A DNA stretch of 64,000 nt from contig CAVNZM010000004.1 in NCBI GenBank assembly GCA_963693365.1, forward strand, positions 310,001 through 374,000. The letters run 5' to 3'. Source of the DNA: Amoebidium appalachense. Its lineage: Eukaryota; Ichthyosporea. The translations under genes were made by a program, and so were the position numbers. The notes beneath the pieces were generated by a model, which was not told the origin of the DNA, searched no databases, and was given only the letters and a program-made list of their open reading frames with translations. Shown one piece after another: positions 13,056-26,003 of this stretch; the first letter of the stretch is position 1, and every line of letters starts with the position of its first letter.

Positions 13056-13090
<35 letters not shown>

Positions 13091-13402
13091 GGGGGGGCAA
13101 AAATATTCGTGTGCTGGCTGGTTGGGTCGGGGGGGGCCGTCCGGCTTGCAGGATGGGAATGACGCGGGGGGTGCTTGCACGGACAAGCCTGTGCATCGTG
13201 CATGCACGGCCAATGTTGGTCTTGTTCCTGATTTGCCTGTGTTAGTTGCTGCTCAAGGCTATTCCTTTTGGTGCTTTGGATTGGTGTGTGCATCCATCTT
13301 TGTGTGATGTGTGTTGACGTCTGGACTGGTGTCGTGTGTCTCGTTTTGTGTTCTTGGTCCTTACTTGGGCGGCCAAGCAAGCAGGGCGCCCCAGGTAAAG
13401 GG

Positions 13403-13443
<41 letters not shown>

Positions 13444-14058
13444 AATAAGAGCATCTCGGCTGATGGATTTTGGGCAGAGATTGTGGTGCTGGGGCTGGGC
13501 AGCAGCACACAGCGGTTGCCACCATCAGTGTACCAGTGGTTCAAGGACCAGGGCATACGCGTGGAGATATGCGACACGGTAGGTGGTGTAGATAGGGGAT
13601 GCAGGGGATGCGTGTGGTCAGGGCACGGAGAGCCACAGGGACGTGTGTGGATGCCTGCGTGTTGTCCTGCATATATCTCTCAATCAAACCCCCCCTCCCC
13701 CCCCCCCCCCCCTCCCTTCCTCCCCTTCTTTTAATGTGTGTGTGTGTATGTGTGTGTGTGTGTGAACGTGTGTGTGTGTACATGATGTCTTCTTTTTAGT
13801 TATCACTATACTCGTCATTTGGTGGTGGTTGGTTGTTTACTTCTTATTTTTTAGTTTATTAGTTTTTGGGGGAGGAGGGGGGGCAACCGGTCGTGGTAAT
13901 GTGATGCACGGCCTCACCCAACCTAACCATGTTGAACAGACGAGACACATGCGTAATTGTGCACACTCCTACGGGCACACGATCACGGACACTTATACGT
14001 GCAGGTGCACGCACGCACACATGCCCGCACCAACGCGCATGCGCACGCGCACACACTC

Positions 14059-14121
<63 letters not shown>

Positions 14122-14214
14122 CGCATTGGCTGCCAGCAGTTCAACCACCTGATTGAGGGGGGCTGGCGCCAGGTTGCTGCAGGGTTGCTGCCCATCGACC
14201 CACCTCCACAATAG
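11923..14214 (+). CDS. NDUFAF3: NDUFAF3-like mitochondrial complex I assembly factor (DUF498 family)
   Basis: NDUFAF3 helps build the early membrane/matrix arm of NADH dehydrogenase in mitochondria. Secure exons: about 12335-12509 ([19 protein letters not shown], then [17 protein letters not shown]), 12863-12914 ([17 protein letters not shown]), 13478-13578 ([16 protein letters not shown], then [11 protein letters not shown]) and 14122-14214 ([20 protein letters not shown], ending LLPIDPPPQ and TAG). These follow the family order: GPxxxxP, TxExLxxF-like block, VVxGxGxxxxRL, Gi-VEvxDT, FN-L--EGR-V-AAL-P. Introns have GTGGGT or GTAGGT donors, and the last acceptor is the end of a (CA)n tract. 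A possible earlier exon is 11923-11985 (AG acceptor, GTGAGT donor, includes [15 protein letters not shown]), but its phase does not clearly fit the next exon. The initiating ATG and transit peptide were not located. Confidence 0.8.
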
Positions 14215-15619
<1,405 letters not shown>

Positions 15620-17261
15620 CTAGAGGGTGGTGATGTAGTCTGCAAGTAGGTCCTGCACGTTGCCCTGACTACCCAGTATGCCCTCCACCACCGCTGTTAG
15701 CTGCAAACAGCTGCCAGCCCCCATGCCAGCCCTGTAAGGGATGATGGGCACAGCCACAGGCCCCACCCCCCTTGCCCTTATTGTCTGGTCGCTGACCGGC
15801 AAGCCTGCCTCCTGCCCTCCCCCCAGGCCCCCCAGCCTGCGTGCCCACGAGTCCACGCCCAGGGTGCGCCTTAGCAGAGACATGCCCTGGTCGGGGTCGG
15901 GTGCAAGCAGGCGCAGGGAGCCACTTGGGGAGGTATTTGGGCTGGTGGTGTCTGGGCCCTTCATCTTTGTGCGTCTGATCAGCTCCAGCAGGGCTGCAAT
16001 CAGGGCCTCTCTGACCTGCACCTCGTGCCCTAGCAGCGCCCTGACACTGGCCATCTGCTCGAGCTGCAAAGACAACTGGCCCACTTCTCTTTGCAGCCCC
16101 TCGGCCCGCTGCTGCAGGGCACTGTCCCCTAGACTCTGCAGCCCGGCCCGGGCCTGCTGTTCCCGACCCGACACGGTCGGCCTGGCCCGGAACAGGTGTG
16201 GCTGCAGGCCCATGGCCCTGAGGGTGCGCACCTGCACCAGGGACCCACTGAACGAGTAGCGGGCCGGGCGCTCGGGCCGCCTGTACGTGTCCCCGTGGCG
16301 CTGTGTGCCTGTGCCCGTGAACACCTCGTGCACATCCTCGGGCACCTCGAACCGCTGCCTGTTCTCTCGTAGCACCCGGCTGCACAGCGCCTGCCCGCGT
16401 CTGGAAAGGGGCCGGCCCTCCCCCCCCCTCACCCAGAGCCGGCGGTTGTGCAAAAGCACATCCAAAAATCTCCCCTGCCCATGCGCCGATATCTGACCCC
16501 TGCCAGCCAGCAAGTAGCCCACGTGGCTGGGCATGGGGGTCTGTGGCGTCTTGGGGGGATCCATAATCCGCCGTGGGAACTACCTGGGGCTCACTGGGGG
16601 GTGCCTGAAAATCCGCCCAGGCATCCTCCCCGCCACTCCCCCACTCCTCTTCCTCCTCCCCGCCGGGTGCCCCAAATGTGTTGCCTGCTTCAAAAGGTGC
16701 CTCATCAAAACTGCCAAAATCTCCAAAAGACCCCCCGTCGGCTTCACTACCGAAATCTCCGAAAGCCCCCCCGTCGGCTTGATCTGAAATTTTGCCGAAG
16801 TCGCCCCCCTCGCTCTCTTTTCCAAATTCCCCAAAGGAAGCCTCCCCACCCTCTTTCCCAAAATCAACGGCCCAACCCCCGTCATTGTCACCCGTCGGCA
16901 CCGTTTGCTCTCTCGCTTCAGCCCCTAGGCCCTCTAGTGCGGGTGTTTGTAGGGATTCTGCGTCTGTGGTTTCTGTGTGTGTGTGGTGTGAAATTGTGTC
17001 TTGTGTGCGGTGCACGTGGTAGCGTAGTCTATCCAGGCGCACCCTCTCCTCCGCGTCGTAGTCTACCCCCGACCCCTCCTCCTCGTCCTCCTGCCAGGGG
17101 GGGTCTTCCTCCCCATCACTCAGGTCATGAAACCCAACCCCCGTGTACGTGTCAGAGTCCGTGTCTGTCTGCTGCCCCTCGACCCCCTCCTCCCTCTCCT
17201 CCTGGCTCGCCCCCTTCCCCTCGGGCCACCCTCCTCCATCGTGTGCTTCCTCATGGTCCAT
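15620..17261 (-). CDS. Acidic protein with FGDF/FGEF motifs, aftiphilin-like clathrin-accessory candidate
   Basis: Two exons, 17261-16584 and 16474-15620, flank a 109-nt intron (CAG|GTAGTT to GGGCAG|GGG) and join in phase to 510 residues. The start is the ATG of MDHEEAHDGGG; an AG acceptor sits one base before it, so a 5' UTR exon is likely. Residues 1-226 are very acidic and carry repeated SFGEFGK, AFGDFGS and SFGDFGS. These match the gamma-ear (GAE) binding consensus of AP-1/GGA accessory proteins. The C-terminal half has RYSFSGSLVQVRTLRAMGL, which resembles the aftiphilin clathrin-binding box (xxYxWxGSxxxxxLxxxLGI), then a predicted helical stretch about RAEGLQREVGQLSLQLEQM. If correct it acts in clathrin trafficking at the TGN or endosomes. 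The match is partial, so the family name is a working guess. Confidence 0.5.
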
Positions 17262-18650
17262 CCTGCCCACAGCACAGGTTAGAAGCAGAACGAGCATATC
17301 TAAGTCTCCACAAATACTTAATGTGCACAGCAAACAGCCTCCGAAAAAAGCTTAAGATGGGAGGGTGGGAACGCAGGGCAGGGGGAAAGGAGGGGGGGGA
17401 GGGGGAGGAGGAGGAGGAGGAGGAGGGGGGGGGGGGGAGGGGGGGAGGGGGGGGGGGAGGGGGGGGGGGGGGAGGGGAGGGGGGGCCAGGAAGATGGTAG
17501 TGGCGGTGACGGGAGTGGTGGTGGTAGTGGTTTTTTTTTTTTTTTTTTTTGGGGGGGGGGGGGGGGGGGAAGGGGGGAGGGGGGGAAGGGAGGGGGGGGG
17601 GTGGGAGGGGGGGGAGGGGAAGGAAAGGGCAGAGTGGCGACAAACGACACAAAGAGAGGAAGAGGCAGAGTGGCGTACAGAGTAGGAAGTAGAAAGTTAC
17701 ACAACGACAGGACAGGTGGCCTGGGAGGAGTGCTTGCAACAGTTTTGCCCAACAATACACACTCAAGTCACGAGCAGCGTAGATTCGCAGCCATACCAGA
17801 GCAGCAGGAAGACATAGCATACAGCCCCAAGATCTTTTAGACTCCAGGTATGTTTAGACAACGTGCCCCTTACTGCCTTTTTCTCCCACAATTTCTCTTC
17901 CAAAGTAACAGGTGCTTCCCGTGCCCCCAACTCCCTAATCCCTTGCTCACTTTTTGACTTTAATCTAAAGACAACATGCGAAGCCGACACGTCTCCCACC
18001 TTCACCCTATCCACTGTTGAACCCCTGATCCTCCACCCCTCTGCTGATCCAGCCCCCCCCCCCCCCCCCCCCCTCCCCTCCCCTCCCATGCACGTCCCCC
18101 CCCCCCCCCCCCCCCCCTTCCCCCCCCCCCCCCCCCCCCCCCCGGTTCCCAACCCTATCTTTCCCTCACAAGCAATTTACTATGTCACGGCCAGCATTAA
18201 CATTTTAAAACCATGCTCTGTAACCAACCCCTCTCCCCCTCCCCAACCCCTCCATCCCCTCTCCTGCCTTCTCCTCCTCCTCCATCCCCTCCCAATACAA
18301 GCACTCACTAATAACCACACATACCTTCACTCATCGGTAACCCCCCCCCCCCCCCTCCCCCCCCCCCCCCCCCCCCCACCCCCACCCAACACCCAGCACC
18401 CACCTTAATATCTCTCTTCCGCTCCCTGTCATTCAGTTGTGTAAAACTCCTGCCAGAAACAAGGCATATCCCACTGAATTAACGCACCACCATTTGTTCA
18501 GCGCCCCAACATCTTTGCCTCACTGCCAGATAACACCTCCACCACACAACTCCCGTACGCGTGCATGCATCACGAAAGTACAAACTCAGCTGTTGCCCCG
18601 AGGCTCCCCAACACAAGAAAACCTTTAAGTTGGCTCATGATCAGCTACGG
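17262..18650. other. 5' flank of the aftiphilin-like gene, low complexity
   Basis: G-rich tracts at 17390-17630 and C-rich tracts at 18055-18380 dominate. A less repetitive stretch at 17763-18050 has an open minus-strand frame that includes VDRVKVGDVSASHVVFRLK. It might be UTR or an upstream exon of the minus-strand gene, but no matching splice sites or family were recognised. Confidence 0.4.
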
Positions 18651-18686
18651 TGGATAGTCAAGCACATTCCACCACGAACCCGTGGA

Positions 18687-18745
18687 CCAATCGTAGGGCG
18701 CCAATTAACAGGCAGTTAGGTAGTTATTAACTATTTTGAACCAAT
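18687..18745. promoter_or_regulatory. Triple CCAAT block, candidate bidirectional promoter
   Basis: CCAAT occurs at 18687-18691, 18701-18705 and 18741-18745, in AT-richer DNA between the minus-strand aftiphilin-like gene and the plus-strand membrane-protein gene. Clustered CCAAT boxes at a head-to-head position are typical of NF-Y driven bidirectional promoters. The downstream flank to 20558 has no recognisable coding exon and is probably 5' UTR and intron. Confidence 0.5.
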
Positions 18746-18779
18746 AAGCAACGGCATATCAGCTATCCCGATCGCCGCT

Positions 18780-20558
18780 TTCGTGATGTCGAACTTCCGA
18801 TGGCATCATTTTCCCCCGTCCGGGCAGATGATGAGGCGGAGAAAGAGGCGAGAACTCAGCCTGACACGTCAGCGAAACTTGTGCCAGAAAACGAAACCAC
18901 TACGAAACATGACAGTGACTGATTATAGGGAATCAAGAGTTAGAAGGGGGTGTTATGCTTGTGGATACAAGGTGTAGCGAAGAGATCTAAGCTTTCGATT
19001 GTTGACACCCATTTTCGTTACGCTTAGGTTATTGGGCTTGCGAGTAACATCGTGGGTCAAAGTGCTCTGAGCACCTTTCAAGGTAGCACAGCACAACGGG
19101 TTAGACCACATAATTTCTAGACGCAGGGCCAAGGAAACGAAATATTGTACCCGATGCTTGTATGCATTGTTTGCTGAAGTACTAGAGAGACGTAGAGGCT
19201 ATTTGTCAGCCCCAAACCCACACTCGTTCTTGCGGCTTCAAACCCCGGCCGTCCAATACTAATAGTTGAGAGACAGGCGCAGACGCCTAAGAAGGTATGG
19301 GTTTTGACTGAAGCTTTTGTGCTTTTTTTTTGGCTCTGGGCTGGCATGACGCTGCCGAGAGAGTTTAAGGCTGCAGCGACTTTTGACCAAGCAGGTGTTT
19401 GTGTTGGAAGATGGGTGCTATTTTGATTTCGTGGCAGAGTTTTGTGTGAGCGGTGTGGAAGTGTCTTGATGTTTGCACTAGAAGGCGGCAGCAAATATGT
19501 GTGCTAACGCTTCGATTTATTTTATTTTTTTTTCGAGGATGTTGCAGAGCCCTGAATTTGAATTAGATCTGTACATGCTGGTGCCTTGCTTCTGGCTCTC
19601 CTGCACTTTTTGGCTTTTGGACTGTGTGCGCAACCTTTTGTGCCTTAAACATACTTGGAATCTGGCCATCTGTGGACGTGGTTGCAGAAATACTTCCAGA
19701 GTGCTTTTTGCTGTCTGTGGTGGATTTGGGTGTTGTAAACTTTCTATTTTGGAGGAAATTCAGTGGCACACACTTTTCACCACTTGTGGCAGAAAAGACA
19801 TTTGCCTGCTGGATTTTTTCTTTCTCTGTGCCCTCTCGTCTGTTTGTTTGCGTTTGGTGTGGGTGCATGTGTAGTGTGGGTGTGTGTGCGTGTGTGTGTA
19901 CGTATGTATGTGTGCGTGCACGCAGGTGTGTGCGTGCTGGATCCATTGTCTTGTCCGAGTGGGATTGGTTTTTTTGAATTTTTTTGTAGATGTTGATTTA
20001 GTTGTCTGCATGTGTGGGGGCTACAACTGAAGTTGCATTTGTGCGAGGCACCTGTGTGTGGTTGTGTGTGCGTGTGCGTGTGCGTGTGCGTGTGTGTGTG
20101 TGTGTGTGCCCCCGCGCACGTGCCCTAGTGCCTTGGTAATTCGCCTTTGCGTGTGTGGTTTCTGTGTGTTAGGGCGTGTCAGTGAGCCTGCATGCCTTGG
20201 GTAGGATACAAACGACCGCTCGTCACGTGTTTGTTTTGTGTATGTGTGTGCGTGCATGCAGCTGTGTGTTCGTGTGTGCGTATATGCATGGCTGTGCGTG
20301 TGCGCACACATATACCTGGGTGATGTCCGCGCTATTGTGGTGGCCTGACATGTATTTTTTCTATGTGGTTTGCGCATCAACTATCAATGTGCATGCTGTG
20401 GCTGCCGGGCCTAAAGTGGATAATGTCTTTGCCTCACATACCCCTGCAAGCGACAGATTCACCTTTGTGTGGGTGTTGGGTTGCGGAGCTATGCCGCATA
20501 TGCCCAGACCCTTTTGCTTTTGCCTGGGCTGCGTTTTTCTGACGGGGTGTGCAGGAGG
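18780..20558. other. Flank upstream of the membrane-protein gene
   Basis: Mixed-composition DNA followed by T-rich, then GT-rich sequence. An AG acceptor (GTGTGCAG) four bases before the ATG at 20559 shows that an upstream non-coding exon should exist here. A 64-codon Arg-rich frame at 18783-18977 shows no family likeness. Confidence 0.4.
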
Positions 20559-21891
20559 ATGGAGGACGAGCCACGGCGGCGCATGTGGCTGCTGCTTGTG
20601 TTTTTGAACTTCACGGCCCTGCTGCTGGCTCTGCTGCTCTACCCGGAGTTTGCTGTGCTGGGCCGCTTCCAGGAGGCACTGTGCACGGTGGGTGTGCGTG
20701 TGTATGTGGGTGGGTGGGTGTGGGGGTGTGGGTGGGTGGGTGTGGGGGTGTGGGTGGGTGGGTGTGGGGTGGGTGGGTGGGTGTGTCGTGTGGGTGGGTG
20801 TGGGTGGGTGTGGGTCGGTGGGAGTGGGTGGGTGGTTGTGGGGTGGGTGGGTGCGCGCGCACACACACGTGTGTTGCATGATGTTGTGTATTATTTACAG
20901 ATTTATTTATTTTCACTCTCCTTTGTCTTTTTTTCCTTCTTGGGGATTGTGCTGATGTTTGTGTGTGCTCGTCTCCAGACAGGTCCTGGTGTGTGTGCAT
21001 GCGTGTGTGCATGATGAGTGCCTTGCATGCATGCATGTGTTATGCATGTGTGCATGTTGAGTGCCTTGCATGCATGCGTGTTATGCATGTGTGCATGTTG
21101 AGTGCCTTGCATGCATGCATGTGTTATGCATGTGTGCATGTTGAGTGCCTTGCATGCATGCATGTGTTATGCATGTGTGCATGTTGAGTGCCTTGCATGC
21201 ATGCATGTGTTATGCATGTGTGCATGTTGAGTGCCTTGCATGCATGCATGTGTTGTGCATGTGTGCATGTTGAGTGCCTTGCATGCATGCATGTGTTATG
21301 CATGTGTGCAGTTCGTGCCTTCACTCTTGCCTCCCCGCGTATAAGCACATGTGCTCGTGTGTGTTCCCCTCCACACCTACTCACCATATGCGCAGGTTGA
21401 GGGCAAGGCAGCATTCAGGTTCTACGAGAGTCAGGCCAAGATCACAGTCAATGTGACGGTGGGGGAGGACACCTTCCGGGCCAGTGCCTGCAACCCCATA
21501 GACTGTGACGTCAATGGGGGGGGCTTCATGGACAAGAGGGAGTGGCTGCAGATGTACAGGCTGGGGGAGACATACCCGTGCCTGTACGACCCACAGAGGG
21601 ATGAGAATGGGTTTCAGTGGGTGGTCTTTGCCCCCCCAGTATACACGGTACGTGAATGCATGGTGGGGGGGATGCATGGCTGTGCGGGCTTGGTGTGCCC
21701 TGGCATGGGTGGCATGGGCAGTGCGCACATACAGTCACCGCGCGTTATAGTGCCCCTATAATACAGCCCCCCCCCCCCCCCCCCCCCCCCCCCCCGTGAT
21801 GTCACCATTTTGGGGTCGCGTGCAGGATTTGAACACGGACACATTACGATATTGCATCCGCCGCGATATAATGCCCCCCCGTAGTGTAACT

Positions 21892-21925
<34 letters not shown>

Positions 21926-22862
21926 TATCGAGCGGCGACTGTAGCTGTACTACGGGCATGCATGGGATGGTATGCACGTGCGTATGCATGAACATGATCA
22001 TGCGCCAATGTGTACAAATGCATGAACATGCATGCACACATGCGCGCACACGCACATGCACATGTGCTCGCAATGACGCATGCACATGTACATTATCATG
22101 CACATGCACACACACACGACACGCTCATGCACACGCAGGCATACAGGACACACAAATGAAAACACACATACTCGATACACGTGCATCGGCACAGGTCACA
22201 CGCACATGCACATGCATGCACACGCACATGCCCATGCACACAAATACACATGCATAAGCACATACACGCACATGCGCATGTACGGGCACATGCACATGCA
22301 CACACGTGCATAAGCGCATGTACATGCACATGCACATGCACATGCACACACACAAACACACATGCGCATGCACACATCCACACGTACATGCACATGCTGC
22401 TTCGCACATGCGGATGCGCACATTCACACGCACATGTGCGTACTCATACTTACCCACATACTCTCTATGTGCATGCACACACGTGCATACTCATACTTAC
22501 CCACTTAGCCTATGTGCATGCACACACGTGCATACTCATACTTACCCACTTAGCATGCACACATACACGTGCACACATACACATGCGCATGCGCATGCAC
22601 ACGTACACACAGGTTGTGCGTGGGTGTTTGCTGACCCTTGTTTCTTTCAGGTGACGCTGTGGCTTGTGCTGTTGGTGTGTGCTGCAGTGGGGGTGTTTGG
22701 CAGCATCTACACGCTGTTCCAGCACATACGAGAAAACGGCCTGCAGACACACAGGGTCACCGGATGCCTGGTGGCTGCTTGGGGGTCAGTGAGGGGCGCA
22801 GTCGTGCGCAGGGCACAGAAGTACTGGCCATGGAAGGGCAGGCCTGCAGAGGTGTGTGTATG

Positions 22863-22918
<56 letters not shown>

Positions 22919-24061
22919 CGTGTGTGCGTGAATGGTGGGTGTGTGGGTGTGTCCTGGGTGCTTGCTGGCCTGTGCGTGCACACATGCATGCGCGTGTGTG
23001 GCCATGGAAGGATGTGTGTGCAAAAATGCACGTGCTGTGTGCTTGTGCCGTGTGGGATGTGTTGCTGCCTATCCGCCTAGCTGCAGCTGTGTGAGTGTGG
23101 GGTGGCCGTACATCTTGGTCGTGTGTTTGATGTGTGCACAGGGTGTTATGGTTGCCTGGGTGTGGATGGTGATGGTGGTGCTGGCGGTGTTCATTTGGGC
23201 AATGGGACTGCCGCTTCGTTTCTTGATGGTACTCTGGGGGGGAGGGAGGGGGGAGTGTGTGTGTGTGGGGGGGGGGGGGGGGGGGGGGGGTAGGTAGAAG
23301 ACTTTTTTTTTGGGTGGGGGGGGTGGGGGGGGGGGGTAGCGTTTAGTTGTGTGTGTGGGGGGGGCTGAATATATAAATGTGACAAGGGCATGGTGCTGAG
23401 TGCTGCATGTGTGGCTGCAGGGCATAGAGATGGAGGCTGGGCGGCCACCGAGGGCTGGCAGCAGCGAGAGCCTGCCCCCGGCATACGAGCCACCACCCCC
23501 AGCGTACGAGGACTATGACGTGAATGCTGACACGGACAGGGCCAGTGCAAGGTGCGTGCCACGGACACTCATGCATATCCACACATGCACACGGCCACAC
23601 ATGTATGCATGTGCCCTTACACATGACATAATGATACGCTGGATACACAAACACACATGCCACGTGTCGTTGGATACACATGCACGCACACTGGATACAC
23701 ATGCACACATGCGCTGGATACTGTAACACATGCACAACTGCGCCGGATACGCATGGCATTGCATTGCACTGCCCAAGTACTTGATACGCATGCCCACGTG
23801 TGCCCTCCACTTGATACACATGCACGCATGTACACACCCACATAGGCACGGATGCCCACGTGCACACATGCACACGGTCGAGCACTAGGCGTGCATAGCT
23901 AGGGCAGGGAGCACACACTTGCACACAGACAGTTCACGTGGCCGTGCATCACTAACACCGACTGTTGGTGCAGTGGGAACCTTGAGGCCGTGGAGCTGGG
24001 CCACAGTTCGGGCCCAGGCAGCAGCAGGGGATATGCCCGGCTGACAAGTGCCGACGACTAG
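20559..24061 (+). CDS. Membrane protein with Cys-containing extracytosolic domain and PPAY tail, unknown family
   Basis: Six exons, 20559-20687, 21396-21647, 22651-22851, 23142-23228, 23421-23551 and 23974-24061, join in phase to 295 residues ending TSADD and TAG. All donors are GT and acceptors are AG. Helix 1 is at about residues 9-28 (WLLLVFLNFTALLLALLLY). A lumenal or extracellular domain follows with NVT (glycosylation site) and cysteines in SAC, IDC and YPCLYDP. Helix 2 is at about 128-150 (VTLWLVLLVCAAVGVFGSIY), then a basic stretch VRRAQKYW, and helix 3 at about 195-220 (VAWVWMVMVVLAVFIWAMGL). The tail has two PPAY motifs (PPAYEPPPPAYEDYD), which bind WW domains such as those of Nedd4 ligases. 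The two-helix plus Cys-loop layout recalls BK-channel beta subunits, but there is no convincing residue match. I do not recognise it. Confidence 0.65.
21005..21310. repeat. 43-bp minisatellite, about 7 copies
   Basis: The unit contains GAGTGCCTTGCATGCATGCA then TGTGTTATGCATGTGTGCATGTT. Copies differ by one or two bases. It fills the 3' part of intron 1 of the membrane-protein gene. GCATGCATGC blocks are self-complementary. Confidence 0.95.
21766..21924. repeat. C-run / G-run pair flanking a 100-bp unique segment
   Basis: A C-run of about 30 (21766-21795) and a G-run of about 33 (21892-21924) bracket unique sequence in an intron of the membrane-protein gene. The two runs are complementary and could close a stem of about 30 bp. 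Confidence 0.85.
22440..22560. repeat. 43-46-bp tandem repeat, about 3 copies
   Basis: The unit contains CATACTCATACTTACCCAC then TATGTGCATGCACACACGTG. It lies within a longer CACATG-rich tract (21960-22610) in intron 2 of the membrane-protein gene. Confidence 0.85.
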
Positions 24062-24889
24062 AAAGAGTTAACCCCTATGTGCTGTCAGATGATGCAGCCT
24101 ATGTCTGTAGCACACATGAAGTGCACGGCCGGACCGTGCCAGATTGTTTTAAATAGCGCATAGGTGGGGTGCAGCCCCCCTGCAGGCCGGGGCAGGCATG
24201 CACCCCTACCACATATTCGTAAGGGCATGGGCCCATGTACCAGTAGAGTGCATATAATCGGGTGGGCTGCATCTACCTCCCCATATATCATGTTTTTGAG
24301 GTGCCTATGTGTGCACATGAGCTATATTTTGTTGGTTGGACGTTAACAGCTTGTATGAGGTGAGAGTGTTCGCAGTTGTGGCAATCGGCTACACATGCAT
24401 GCACGCACAAGCACACAAAGGCCATTCAAACACACAGCCACGCACCTATTAAGATTATCAGTTTCTCTATGGCATCGATCAGAATTGACGTCACACACGT
24501 ATGTAGTAACTTAAGATGTCTCTGCCGTCGGCATCGTTTTATATAATGATCCACCTTTGCCCGCCAGTGGCCACTCCAAATAAACAAGATATATATATTA
24601 TTTTCCTTGCGAAGTAAATTCTACTTTTTTTTTATTGTTTTATAAAATATCATGGGCCTTCATAGGCACATGTACCACCCGTACATTCAATAGGCTCCGT
24701 ACGTGAGTGGGCCCAGGGTGCCTCTGACACCACAACACACAGCATTTGCGTAAGACTCTGAGAGAATGAGGCGGCAGTTGGGACCCCATGTGGGGTCACC
24801 CTGCGGGGGTTCGAAGATGGGGAACTTCGGGAGGCTATATACACACGTACGGGATGCATGGCTGCATTATAACAGCGCCGGGGGCGGCA

Positions 24890-24924
<35 letters not shown>

Positions 24925-25578
24925 GCCTTAGGCAGAGGCAAATGGGAAGCGTACCGTTCAGCACCGGTGCAGCCCCGCTAAGGAGAGGGGGGGGGGGGGG
25001 TCCAGCCCCACTAATGAGAGGGGGGGGGGGGGGGGCGGAGGGGGGAGTTTTGGGGGGAGGGGCTTGGGGGGGGGGGGGGGGGGCAGAGGCAAGGGGGAAA
25101 CGTGTAATACTGCACCGGCCAGTGCAGGCCGTTCACTAAGCAGATGCAAAAACCTTAAGACAAACATGGGAGCAGAAGGGGCCGGTTTGGGTGTGCGTAC
25201 GTCCATGTGCCCACTGCAACTTGCAACGGTATGGCCCACGGTGGGGGGGTACGTGTACACATGTGTATGTGTCAGTGTGTTGTGGTGCACCGGTGGTGGT
25301 TGATAATCAGTGGTATAAATAGGGGGCCTCTCTAGCTCTACCAATGATTGCCGTTTTCCCCTTGAAGGTCTTCGTTTTTCTCAGACTAACATGGCATGGC
25401 ACCTAAAGAATACTCCCTCCCCCCCCTCCAGGTCCCCCCACCGCCCTCCCCTCCCCCCACCCCTACCCCCCACCCCGGGCCACGTGCACCCCACCCCGGG
25501 CCTACACCACACACGCAAACACATCATGATACACACATGTGCACAGCACACACACACACACTGTGGCACAGACACAAA

Positions 25579-25614
<36 letters not shown>

Positions 25615-25945
25615 ACATACACAAAAAACTGAGCCCAAAACACACACACGTGCACACACACGCCTTTGACGGACCATTCGTTCAGCTTCCACGTACGGAA
25701 ATAAACTCATCCATCATCACCAGCCACCCATCCTCTCAGCAAAGCATGTGGGAGTGTCAACCTCTCCGTGTGTCTCGGCCCATGGGCATGTATGCGAGTG
25801 CGCGGGGCGTGACGCCGGGCGCAAGCCTTAGACGGAAAAAGAAAACTGTTATTGTGACAGCAAACCCGAAGGGAAGGGAAGGGGAGGACCGTTACTTACG
25901 CATGGTCTAAAGCATGTTTTGTGTATGTGCTTGACAATTTGTGTG

Positions 25946-26003
<58 letters not shown>

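Noticed and set aside
17763-18152. Minus-strand frame with VGDVSASHVVFRLKSKSE as a new gene
   Set aside because: It is non-repetitive for about 90 codons but has no family likeness, no matching splice sites and no start. It could be UTR of the aftiphilin-like gene, so it is noted only as flank.
20559-22851. BK-channel beta subunit identity for the membrane protein
   Set aside because: The helix-loop-helix layout and a YPC motif are similar, but a third helix, the PPAY tail and the lack of residue matches argue against it.
24800-24830. tRNA-like GGGTTCGAAGAT
   Set aside because: The B-box is imperfect, and no acceptor stem or A-box could be drawn around it. Similar TTCGA strings elsewhere also failed.
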